Part shown: one piece after another, positions 1 through 9,389 of the stretch
Numbering within the stretch: position 1 is the stretch's first letter
Layout of the letters: every line of letters starts with the position of its first letter
Source: Tremella fuciformis
Taxonomy: Eukaryota > Basidiomycota > Tremellomycetes > Tremellales > Tremellaceae
Length of the DNA stretch: 64,000 bases
NCBI GenBank assembly: GCA_032768795.1
Contig: CP136491.1
Coordinates: 2,418,001-2,482,000 of the forward strand
Direction of reading: 5' to 3'
Made by a program: the position numbers and the translations under genes
Notes under the pieces: model-generated
Seen by the model: the letters and a program-made list of their open reading frames with translations, nothing else
What the model was told of the DNA's origin: nothing
The model's database searches: none

Positions 1-2285
1 GGCTTTCCAGAAGTTTGTCGATGTGAGTCTTACTGCTCGGATACCAGGCCTAGGCTGACTCTCAGGAAACAGAGCGCAAGCCAGAGTCGCGCAAGCTTGA
101 GCTCAACGGCTACTTGACCAAACCCACGACGCGTCTAGGAAGGTACCCTCTTCTGCTTGGGGCGGTTCTCAAGTATACCCCCGAAGATCACCCCGATCAC
201 AAGGTGCTGCAAGAGGTCATCAAATCCATCAAAGCCTTTTTGAACAAGGTCAACATCGAAAGTGGAAAGAGCGAGAATATCTTCGAGTTGGCCCAGCTGG
301 AACAACAGCTCATCTTTCGCCCAAATGAAAACATCGACCTTCGTTTGCGAGACAAGTCCCGAGAGCTCGTCCACAAAGGCCCACTGAAACGGCGCGGAGG
401 ATCCCGAGAAGAGATAGCCGACCTGCTCGGTTTCCTCTTCGATCATGCTTTCCTCCTCGTCAAACCGAAATACGTCAACAAGGCCGAACAGTACAAGGTG
501 TACCGCCGGCCGATCCCGCTGGAACTGCTGGTCGTTATGACTCCCGACGAACACTACAACTCTGGCAAGTTGTCAGCGGGAAGAGCAAGACTCATGGCGC
601 GACCATCAGCTGGAGGTATCAAGTCTTCCTCTTCGACACACGTGCCGCCCAAACCCGAGTCGAAGCATGGCTTCAGCATCACCATTGTGCATCTTGGAAA
701 GAAGGGTTATTCGATGCAGCTTTGGGTGGACACCTATGTGAGCAGGAAGAAGTGGCTGGAACATATCGACAAACAACAGTCGGTCTTGAGGGAGAGGAGC
801 TGCGTGTTTGTGCCCGAGACGATCACAGAAGGCTACTTTCATGGTTTACGAAAGGTCAATTGCGTCAGTCCATATGGTGAGTCGAACCTCTCGTTCCCTT
901 GCCACACGCTGAAGTGTAGATCAAGGCAATCGGGTCATCTACGGTACGGACGAGGGAGTCTACTTTTCCAACTCTCGCGAGGAGAAACTGCGCGAACCGG
1001 TCAAGGTCATCAACCTCCTCGATGTCACCCAGGTCGATGTGATTGAGGAGTTCCAACTTCTTATCGTGCTTCACGAGCGATCCGTCACGACCTTTCCACT
1101 TGAGTGTCTCGACCCTTCCGACCCGAACGCGGCACTCAAGCGTGGGAAACGTATCTCGTCCCATACCTCTTTCTTTAAATCCGGCCTATGCCTCGGCAAG
1201 ATGCTGGTCGCAGTTGTCAAGTCGTCCACGCTCTCCTCGACTATCAAAGTACTAGAACCAGTCGACCAGAGCATGCGCAACAAAAAGCAACAGGGGTCCT
1301 TCATGCGACGGTTGAACGGGCAAAATGAGAGTCTCAAGTTGTTCAAGGAGTTTTATATTCCTACGGAAAGCAGCTCTATCCATTTCCTCAAGACCAAGCT
1401 GTGTGTGGGGTGTACTAAGGGCTTCGAGATTGTCGACCTGGAGACGCTGGACTTGCAGGGCTTGTTGGATCCCATCGATCAGAGCCTGGACTTTGTGCTC
1501 AAACGCGACAATGTGAGGCCGATTGCAATCTACAGGATCGAGGAGGACTTCTTGTTGTGCTACGATGGTGAGTTGGTCTCTTGGCCCAGGGGTCGTGCTC
1601 ATTGCATCGCAGAATTTGCATTCTACATTAACAAGAATGGATGGCGTTCGCGACCAAAATGGGCGATCATCTGGGAGGGCATGCCGACGGCATTTGGTCA
1701 GTAATTAGGCAAAGGCAGGACATTCAGCTCATCCCAGCCTTGCACTATCCATATATTGTCGCATTCGAGCCAACCTTCATCGAGGTGCACCATGTGGAGA
1801 CAGGTCATCTTGTGCAGATTATTCCTGGCAACAACATTCAGTGTCTCTTTGCGGATACTCCTCCTTCGCGCATCAATATCCCGTCCATGGTCCCCAACCG
1901 TCAGCTCATGTACCCTCAACCTCCTCCCGGACCCGGCGGTCCTGGCCATCGCCCTCCTGCACAAGGCTATCCTGCTCTGCAGAATGCTGCGCCGAACGGT
2001 CCCTACGGTAAAGCCCTCCCACCTGGACCTGGCGGGCGCCCGATGCCGCCTCCGATGCAAGGCGGGTACCCGCACATGAACGCGATGCACATGGGACACA
2101 TGGCCCCGCCGCCGCCGATGCCTCGATTTGCCCGACCCCAAGTCATCTTCACGAGCGATGATGGACACGTCCAATTCCTAAAGTTTCCCCCTCCGCAGCC
2201 GCGCCCAGCGGCCAGCAGTATCAATAACAACCACACGGCGCCGTCAGCGCCGCCTTCGGTTCACCGCTATCGGCCGTCTCAGTGA
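1..2285 (+). CDS. ROM2: Rho1 guanine-nucleotide exchange factor, DH-PH-CNH type (3' part)
   Basis: Partial gene entering from the left edge. Exons 1-22, 66-876, 920-1567, 1613-1696 and 1738-2285 join in frame. The first part reads as the end of a DH domain (RKLELNGYLTKPTTRLGRY), followed by a PH-like stretch, then a citron-homology (CNH) domain from about 920 (GNRVIYGTDEGVYF) to the motif GNNIQCLFADTP near 1850. A Pro/Gly/Met-rich tail and a short ending (VIFTSDDGHVQFLKF) follow. Fungal Rom1/Rom2 activate Rho1 at the plasma membrane in the cell-wall integrity pathway, downstream of wall sensors and TOR; the domain order fits that family. The N-terminal half lies outside the window. The introns are 41-45 nt with CTGAC-type branch points. 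Another Rho-GEF of the same architecture is the only real alternative. Confidence 0.9.
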
Positions 2286-2606
2286 CTCCTATCTACGATA
2301 TCACGGTATGACGTCTCTCGCCCGCTTTCGCTACGATGATGGAAGACTCACTCTCGACAATATTCATAATTGGCTTGTCTACTGTATCACCTAGCGAGAA
2401 GCATATGACCGAGCATGCATCCACGATCGGCACGCGCCCCTCGGTCGCCCACACGGTCTGCCAGTATCGCGGCGGCAGAGGGCCATGTGCGTCCGCGAGG
2501 GCGGACCAGCGGTGCTCCCCAAGCACGCCTCTTCTGTAGATCTACCGTATAGTTTCCTGAGAGGAGTGGGGGTCGATGTTGCACCATGACTTGGCTGAAA
2601 GCCGCC
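2286..2606. other. Convergent intergenic region
   Basis: The plus-strand Rho-GEF and the minus-strand LYR gene end towards each other here. I see no coding pattern on either strand, only 3' untranslated sequence. Confidence 0.6.
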
Positions 2607-3104
2607 TCAAGAGTCCCACGCTTTCCTCCCTCCCCGCCCGATCAACTTTGCGCCATGACCAGAAAGACCCGTCAGCCCCAGACTGGGTATGAGCACCTTG
2701 ACACTCCGCTCAAAGGCGGACAGTTGCGTTTGCAGGGTCCCCTGCGCTGCCTCAGCGCCTCGCGCAGAACGAGTTTGTGAAGAATCAGCTGACGAGCTCG
2801 GTGACCCCCTTCAGACGGGCGAGGTCTCCGCGGAAGTAGTCGAGCGTCTCTCGTCGGGTTTGCGGGTCGGGCAGTGCTGCTTTCTCAGCGCCGTCCCGTC
2901 CGATTCCGCCCCCTGCGGGCCCGCAATGGGTATGCTCACGTCGGGTGGCCCGTACCGCCGAGCGGTAGGCGTGCAGCAGGCTGGTCTGGAGGAGGAACTG
3001 CGGGAGTTCAGCGGCGGGCTGAGGGGGTAGAGGCCGGGACGTACATGATGGAGCGTCAGGCCTTTGGCTGCTCTTGGGGTCCTCGCGGTTCTGCCCGTGC
3101 TCAT
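2607..3104 (-). CDS. LYR-motif protein, LYRM2-like (mitochondrial)
   Basis: Four exons on the minus strand: 3104-3045, 2997-2940, 2876-2794 and 2741-2607, giving 111 aa. The join of exons 1 and 2 reads LTLHHFLLQTSLLHAYRSAV, which matches the LYRM2 opening (LTL..FL......YR), with the LYR-type Tyr-Arg. After it comes the conserved Arg/Phe-rich helix (TRRETLDYFRGDLARLKG). LYR proteins are small matrix adaptors that bind acyl-ACP and help assemble respiratory complexes or Fe-S enzymes; the basic N-terminus (MSTGRTARTPRAAKG) suits import. The last intron (2742-2793) and the C-terminal 45 residues are less certain. The start lies only 154 bp from that of ATG101 on the other strand. Confidence 0.65.
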
Positions 3105-3258
3105 CTCTGCTCCTGCGGTGGACCGAGTATGCGTCGAGGGATCGAGGTGCAAGTACAATACCGAGATCGTCAGGTCGTGTGCTTGACTTTTGCGCGGTTT
3201 CACTCTCTTTCACACCTTGCGTCTCCTTTCTTCCCGCTGCCATGGCCATGCGCAGAAC

Positions 3259-4263
3259 ATGGACACGCTCAACAGCATAGAACTGGTCCGTCTCACTGGC
3301 GGGCAGGACTGGCGCACGCTCACACCCAGACCGTCCAGCCAGGTCAGCTCCGATCGTCCCTCCGCGCCGTGCTCCACGCCATCTTCTTCCACCGGACACT
3401 GGACAACGTCGAGCCAGAGACATACGACTTTCTCGACTATCACGTCGTGCGCCCCCCTCTCCGGCCACGCCCGCCGACCGCAATGGCTGACGCCAGGCCT
3501 CTGCCCCGGATGCCGCGCTCGAAAGGGACATCAACGCCAAGGTGGACGAGTTCCACCGCGAGACGGTGCAGAGGTACATGACGAGCGGACAGGTCGGTCC
3601 CGCCCCACCCACCGGTCGGCGCCCGTGGCTCATGATAGATAGCGGTCGTATTCCTGCAGCGCAAGCCGAAAAAGGGCTGGTTCGCAGTGACAGAGGCGAG
3701 CGCACTTCAGTAGTGGCAACCGCACCGGCGCACACGCTGATGCTGTAGGAGCTCGTGCCGTGGGAGGAACACCTCATCACTGTCAACCTGAGCGACACAG
3801 TGCGCTCCGCGCCCGGAGGTCTGCCGCCACTGCATGTGGCGCTCATGCAGGTGCTCTCGTTCTGCGCGGAGAACAAGGCCAACGTGCCCCCTCTGGCAAA
3901 CACGTCTGGATCATCGGTCAGCTCGATCTGCGCACTCCGAAGGCAGGGGTAGCTGAGCAGAAGGAGCCCCATTTGTCGCACCAGATCCTCATCTCGCCTC
4001 CGCCCCCTCACGAGCTGTTCGAACCGTCCTCCCCGCCCCGCCTGACGTCTCCCTTGCCTCCCGCTGCCGGCGTGCCGAGCGCCCCGAGCGACAGGCGGGA
4101 CAGCCGGGAGCGCTCGTCGTCCCCCGGCGTCTTCCCAAGGGAGGGCAACGGCCCTCTTGGATACTTGGGACAGGCAAGAGACGGGCTGCGGGCTGTCGGC
4201 GCCAGGGCGGGCGCAGCCGCGGCTGGATGGAGTGGGAGGGGCAGGGGCACAGGCGGGAATTGA
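3259..4263 (+). CDS. ATG101: Autophagy-related protein 101 (Atg101)
   Basis: Six exons: 3259-3285, 3330-3446, 3497-3592, 3639-3695, 3749-3916 and 3961-4263 (255 aa). Recognisable Atg101 blocks are the N-terminal strand SIELTVQPGQLRSSL, the helix AVLHAIFFHRTLDNV, the strand GQIAVVFLQRKPKKGWF, the WF-finger-like loop around PWEEHLITVNL, and the helix LMQVLSFCAENKANVPPL. Atg101 is a HORMA-fold partner of Atg13 in the autophagy initiation complex of fungi that lack Atg29/Atg31. The last exon adds about 70 Pro/Ser/Gly-rich residues beyond the usual end, unlike the core in composition. The fourth intron (3696-3748) uses a GC donor (GAG|GCGAGC); a GT donor 9 nt upstream is possible and would drop three residues. 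Confidence 0.85.
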
Positions 4264-4423
4264 TTCGGCGTCGTCGGCTGTACCATCACTGCCCTAGTCC
4301 CGTTGTAAGTCTTTCAGTATCGTAATGCATACTGCATCTGCACTTGCAGGCTTGTCTCCTTCATACAGCTACTTGGCTCTTGCTTCTCCTTTCGCCGACG
4401 CACGACGCTCGCCGCGGAAACAC

Positions 4424-4980
4424 CTACTCCTGCCAGCCGTACTGGGGCGAGAAGGCGCGGGGGTAGCCCATCGAGGTGGAACGCTGCGGCGAGCCGACCC
4501 CCGTCGGGATGCCCTGTCGCCGTCAGCCCAATTCTCCCCTCGTAGGACCAAACTCGCCTTGATCGACTTGACCATCTGGTCGATGGCAATGATGACAGCC
4601 AGCAGGTCGGCGACCAACAGCGTGTCGGCGCCGATGTAGTTGTTGACCGTCGGGAGGCTCGCAATGACCGGAGGCAGGTTGCGGCGTATGACCCTGCAGG
4701 CGCGACGCCACTCGTAGAACCACTCCTTGGCCATGCTGTCGTCCATCGGCATCTCGTACGCGGCCTTGCGGTACGCCTCGGCCTGCTCGACAAAGCCGGG
4801 CTCGACCTCGGCGACAAGGTCGCGCGTCTCGATGGCCCACCGGGGGTCCATCATCATGGCGGCGTTCTTGACGTCGGCGCTGAGCGGCGACGGGATGTCC
4901 ATCTCGATGAACGACTGCCCGCGCAACTGCGGTCGGTCGCGCGGCGTCAGGGGGGTCGCGGTGGTGATGACGACGGACAT
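4424..4980 (-). CDS. Unknown protein, member 1 of a tandem paralog pair
   Basis: Two exons (4980-4558 and 4513-4424) give 170 aa. The intron has a GC donor (AAG|GCGAGT) and a CTGAC branch point, and its removal gives a short Gly/Ser/Tyr-rich tail ending YGWQE. The next gene (5254-5834) is a clear paralog: both share a central (E/G)WRRACR(A/V)I block, followed by L(P/R)P.IA.L and a hydrophobic helix rich in V, I and L (near VADLLAVIIAIDQMVKSI here). The helix may be a buried or membrane-associated segment; I see no signal peptide. I do not recognise the family. It ends 160 bp from the 3' end of ATG101 on the other strand. Confidence 0.75.
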
Positions 4981-5253
4981 GATTGTCTGAGTGGGTGTTG
5001 GGAAAGGCACGATCGTTGGTTGGTGGATCTGGATCTGATGAGAGGCGACATGAAGCGGAAAGGTGTGAATGCGTACTTATACGCGCGACGGGACGCCTCG
5101 AGGCAAGGCGACAGGCATCATCGTGTTGAACGAGCGTCATAACCAGCACAGCACAGCATCGAGGACGCGGCCCCAACATCATCGCCAGCGGGCAGACTAT
5201 CGCGTGCGTGCATCAAGACTCTACCAAGCGGACCTGGGCCCTTCTCGCGCCAG

Positions 5254-5834
5254 CTAAGCGTGCCAGCCCCGCACGCGGTCGTACTCGTCCAGCAAAGGCT
5301 GCTTGACAAAGCTCTTGGTCCGCCGTATCCCGCCCTCGTCCTCGGGGGTCATTTCCTGTCCATCAGCCAGACTCGTGGGAGGTAGAGTAGCTGTGGGGGT
5401 GCGCTTACGACGATACGCCGCAGCATGAGCTCGAGCTGCACGATGACCAGGTGCAGGTCGACCACGGCCCGCGCGCGCATCCCGATTGCCCGCTGCACCT
5501 GTTCGAGACGGGCAATGGGCCTCGGAAGGGAGAGCAGTATCGCGCGGCAGGCGCGGCGCCACCCGAGCAGCCACCGGAGACGCTCGTCCATGTCCTCTGG
5601 CACGTCGTAGGCGATCGCGCGGTACTCGGCGATCTCCTCGACCCAGGCGCCGTCGTGCTCGTGCACGGCCTCGAACGCCATGTTGGCCCAGTCGCCCATG
5701 AGCGCTTGGGTGGCGGCTGTGTGTGTCTCCCTCGTCAAGGGGATGGGGCTCTCGAACTGGATAGAGGTCTTGAGGTAGAGAGGGCGCTCGACCGGCGCGT
5801 AGGGGATCGCCGACTCGCCCAAGTAGGTCGTCAT
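5254..5834 (-). CDS. Unknown protein, member 2 of a tandem paralog pair
   Basis: Two exons (5834-5409 and 5355-5254) give 175 aa. The single intron (5356-5408) sits at the same place as in the neighbouring paralog, right after the hydrophobic helix (VVDLHLVIVQLELMLRRI), but here with a GT donor (GTAAGC). The core WLLGWRRACRAILLSL aligns with the neighbour. The C-terminal exon is charged (EMTPEDEGGIRRTKSFVKQ) and unlike the neighbour's tail, so the tails have diverged faster than the core. The start chosen is the Met that aligns with the start of the paralog; an upstream in-frame Met exists. Function unknown. Confidence 0.75.
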
Positions 5835-6602
5835 TGCGCTCTCTGGGAGCTGAGATATGCTGGGCTGAGGAAGAGAGTGAACAAGGCCCTGGCACGTCTG
5901 CGCTGGCAGAGCAGCTCGGTGTGTCGGGCATGAGGCGTATGTGTGCGAGGACATGACAGTCTGTCCTGGACATGTCCCTGCTGACACGAGGTGATGCTGA
6001 TGAATGCGAGGATGTTAACCAGATCTGGCCATGTACTAAGGCGACGAGTATATCAATCAGCGTGTGCTGTCATCACATGGCAAAGAAAGGATCTGTCACA
6101 ACGCAGACGCAGACTGGCAGTCAAGCTGCTCACCTTTGACCTCATGTATTCGGCCGCCTGGGGATAGCCACCTCAACTGCCATCTACCTCTGTACAGCCT
6201 AATCAAATGCCTTGTGAGATGCATCGGAGGCCCGTCTTTGACGATTTGGGTACAGTATCCGAGCGGCCGTATGGTTTACCGACTTGGACTGATAACTCCT
6301 AAGCTGTCTTGCTGGTGTCTTCGAGACGTTGGATATCTGGCGAACAGCCGTCGGATGAGACTGCCGGCGGCACCATGACCTCAAGTCGTCCAAGGAACGG
6401 GACGAGAACAGAGCACATGACTGCGACGATGTTCCCAGGCCTGCGCGGACATCCGGAGCAAGAGTCTCCCCGATGAGGGGAGGTGGGATGTGATACTAGT
6501 TTCACTAGCAGCAAGCCGGTCGCTCCTTTCGGCTTTCGTTCAACCAAATCCCACGACTCCCTTTCATTCGCGCTGTGAGGAGTCTCGCTGTCCGCACAAC
6601 AA
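5835..6602. other. Intergenic region with divergent promoters
   Basis: This lies between the start of the minus-strand paralog and the start of the plus-strand membrane protein. Open frames here are short and lack the local intron pattern. A CAAATGACAG just before 6605 could be a 3' splice site, so an upstream exon of the membrane-protein gene cannot be excluded. Confidence 0.45.
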
Positions 6603-7097
6603 ATGACAGCTGGCGTCCCGCTCTTCGCAACAACACCCAACAGCATGCCGGTGGTACTCGAGCTCTCTCAACGGAGCGACGACAATGACCAGACCGCGGG
6701 CAGCTCCACGGCCGGCGAGCTCGAGTCTGACACTGGACTGAGCGGAACACTGCGTAAGTCTTCGCCCCCGGTCCTAAACCTTGCTCGCACGCATTCTCCC
6801 TGCCCCTTCCACCCAATGGCGAGCGCCCACAGCTGACCACGAGTGGAGATCCTCATGCCACTCGTCCTGGGCGTCATCCTCCTCGGGGCGCTTGTCATCA
6901 TGTGGCGCAACCCGGACAAGTGCTGTCCGAAGTGGCAGGCCAGCGCGCGCAAATGCGACGTGTGCCATCGCAAGATCGACCTCGACGAGCAGAACAAGCA
7001 GTCTAGCTTCCCATACAAGAAGTGGGGAAGGCAGTGCTGGCGGCATGGCGGTTGCGAGCAGTCGAAGAAGGAGGACGAGGGGAGGGCATATGACTAG
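6603..7097 (+). CDS. Small single-pass membrane protein with Cys-rich cytoplasmic tail
   Basis: Exons 6603-6753 and 6844-7097 (134 aa), joined by an intron with a perfect GTAAGT donor. Exon 1 encodes an acidic Ser/Thr-rich segment of about 50 residues. Exon 2 opens directly with one transmembrane helix (ILMPLVLGVILLGALVIMW). The tail has a basic start and a CC, then CDVC, then QCW...GGC: a CxxC pair followed by two further cysteines, which could bind zinc. Topology by the positive-inside rule is N-outside, C-inside. No signal peptide is visible, so either it is a signal-anchor protein or the true 5' exon is missing. It is the first of four small genes of this layout in the window. Function unknown. 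Confidence 0.6.
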
Positions 7098-7431
7098 GAC
7101 ACTCGGCTCGGGTCATGCATGTATGTTTGACGGGAATCAGGAAGCGCTGCCCTGCTCGACCACTCACGGGGCTGAGCTGATTGTCTATTCTACCAGATCG
7201 GGTCCGACCAGAGAATCACACAGAGCGTCGCTTTGACTCGCGCACAGTAGACAGACACCGCAAGCATCCTTTATTGTCGTGGGTGTGGTAGACCAAGGAG
7301 GACCGCTCCGTCACTGCTACAGCGGATACTGTATTACGAATCGTGCGTTCGTGTTCAACTGCTGAGTGTCCTGACCTGGGGGTCACAATATCATCCCGGG
7401 AAGTTCCACCCGTTTCGCAGCAGAATCGAGG
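7098..7431. other. Intergenic region
   Basis: No convincing coding sequence. It could hold 5' exons of the next small membrane-protein gene, whose visible first exon is only 28 nt. Confidence 0.4.
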
Positions 7432-7629
7432 ATGGCGCTCAGTCCCGAGGTCGAGAAGAGTGAGCACGTCTGCTAGGAGCCCTGCGCCTGACTCTCAGTC
7501 CTCATCGTTGCGCCGATCATCATTGCCGTCTTGCTCGGGCTACTCATCTGGTCGGTGAAAATAGCAGAACGGCACCAGCGAAAGGAGAGGGAAAAGGTGC
7601 ATGGACCGTCAAAGGCGCGAAAGCGGTAG
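7432..7629 (+). CDS. Very small single-pass membrane protein
   Basis: Exons 7432-7459 and 7499-7629 (52 aa). The 39-nt intron has GTGAGC and CTGAC...TCAG signals and lies just before the helix. The product is almost only a transmembrane segment (LIVAPIIIAVLLGLLIWSV) plus a strongly basic tail (RHQRKEREK...KARKR). The layout (short head, phase-1 intron, helix, basic tail) matches the genes at 6603 and 7916. A longer ectodomain encoded by upstream exons is possible and would make this a partial model. Confidence 0.5.
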
Positions 7630-7915
7630 GACGAGCCTGACTGAGTACGCGGCTGGGCTGTACGGTGAAGGCGTCACCATTGCTGGGGACCGTGAATGTA
7701 ACGCTTGAAGGGTGTAAGGGCTGTTTTCAGTCGGACGTGTCGTATCCTTTGAGAAATATACTCCAGGTGATCCTTTCGATCACACCCGTGACCTTCCCCA
7801 TTGAATGGTGACCGGTGCTTGGCACCACGCAGCTTATTGGAGCTCTGCTAGGACACACTTCTGTCCGATACTCCTCGCCATCGGACCTCAGCCCAAGCTG
7901 CAGCGAACGCACCAG

Positions 7916-8218
7916 ATGGCCCCTTTTGACACGTCTGGGATCGATTCGGCGGCTAGCGACGTGTCCCAGGCGACCGACACCGCCAAGAGCATATCGCCCA
8001 CAGACATCGGTCGTGAGTGAGCCATTGCGCCCAGGTACCCCGGCAGCTGAGTGCCAGTGGCCGTTGGTTTAATAGTTGCTGCCTTGCTTCTTGTCGGCAT
8101 GGGCATCGGTGTTTACAAGGCCAAGAGGAAGGCAGAGGAGAAGAAGGACCGGAAAGAGCTGCACAAGTGGGAGAAGGAGCGCGAGAAGGAAGAGCAGCAA
8201 GAGCACGGTCGTAGCTGA
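7916..8218 (+). CDS. Small single-pass membrane protein with charged tail
   Basis: Exons 7916-8012 and 8058-8218 (85 aa). The head is Ser/Asp/Thr-rich (SGIDSAASDVSQATDT). After the phase-1 intron (GTGAGT donor) comes one helix (LAVGLIVAALLLVGMGIGVY), then a Lys/Glu-rich segment (KRKAEEKKDRKELHKWEKER) likely to form a cytoplasmic helix. It is third in the row of similar small genes, all on the plus strand. No known domain recognised. Confidence 0.6.
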
Positions 8219-8371
8219 GGTCTTTCGGTGATGTTGTGATATGAAAGTGCCACACTGGTCAGAGTGCCACATTGAGCTCGGACTCGTACTAATAGCGTTG
8301 GACGCGAATTGCTCCTGTCTAAATGTCGACGTGCTGCACTAGCCCAACGACTGACTCTATGAGCCGACGAG

Positions 8372-9204
8372 ATGAGCCGCTCGCCGTCCCCATCGCTCTC
8401 AGATGCGGACCTGCTGGACGATCTTCCCGAATCGTTCGATTATGCCGCCCACCGAGAACGGCGCATGGAGGAGCTCGCGTCGGAGCAGCGACGGCTGAAG
8501 GACATGCAGAATAGCGACGGCGAGGCAGGACGGGTCGTCACGCACAATCAGGAGAAGCCCCTCATCGAAAGCATATCGTCAGGTGCTCTCCGCGTCGTTG
8601 TCGCGCGCTCATGGAGCAGGAAATGCAAGTGCTCCGTCGTCCACTTTTTCCACCCCGACTTTCAGCGGTGCCGCATCATGGATGAACGACTAGCAGTGAG
8701 TGGGCTTGGGTCGTCTACACAAGGCACTGAGAGCCAGCAACTGGCGCCAAAGTACCTGCATACCAGCTTCATGCGGGCATCGGTGGCCGACACGCCGTTC
8801 CTCGTCGCCAAGTTCGGCATACAGGTCTTGCCCTGTGTATTGGCATTCATCGACGGGCACTGTGTGGACAGGTCAGCTGCCTCCGAGGGCCAGCGGGGGC
8901 TGATGGGCAGATTGATAGGCTTTGAGGAGCTAGGCAACAACGACACCTTCTCGGCGAACGCGCTCGAGTTCAGGCTCAAGCACTCAGGTCAGCCGTCGCT
9001 TTTGTGCGCGATGCGATGCGCGGAACGTTGATTTCAGGCGCCCTGCCGACACGGCAAGAGCTCAAGGAGGGCATCATGGGCGGCAATGCAGAACGGGACG
9101 GGAGTGATTCCGAAGGCGAAGGGGCCCGCGAGTCGCGGCCAAGAAGAGGAAAGACTGGGATTCGGAATGGGCTGTTCAACGCCGGAGAGGATGACGACTT
9201 CTAA
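8372..9204 (+). CDS. Phosducin-like thioredoxin-fold protein (Plp1/TXNDC9 type)
   Basis: Exons 8372-8695, 8738-8871, 8911-8987 and 9038-9204. The N-terminus carries a charged helix (RERRMEELASEQRRLKDMQ). The thioredoxin fold follows: CSVVHFFHPDFQRCRIMDERL, the block FLVAKFGIQVLPCVLAFIDG with the cis-Pro (LPC), and then LIGFEELGNNDTF. The resolving CxxC is absent, as expected for this family. Plp1/TXNDC9 proteins act with the CCT chaperonin in tubulin and actin folding. A further in-frame intron of 42 nt (8578-8619, GTCAGG donor) is likely, because it removes a poorly matching segment before KCSVVHF; it does not change the frame. The C-terminus is acidic (AGEDDDF). Confidence 0.8.
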
Positions 9205-9389
9205 CAGGCCGTCTGGCGCATATGTATGTGAGTGCCGAGTTGGGTCGAAGGCTGATTCCAGATACCTTGCATTTTCCATACCAGATTCAGACCCGGATCA
9301 GTCACGCATAAGCATTATACAACCGCCTGTCCCGCACAACCGCGTCGCTCAACCCAGAAGACGTGAACTTGACATGCCAGATCTCAACC

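Noticed and set aside
2785..4011. Minus-strand open frame of 408 codons
   Set aside because: Only its end overlaps real LYR coding sequence; the rest is the complement of ATG101 exons and introns.
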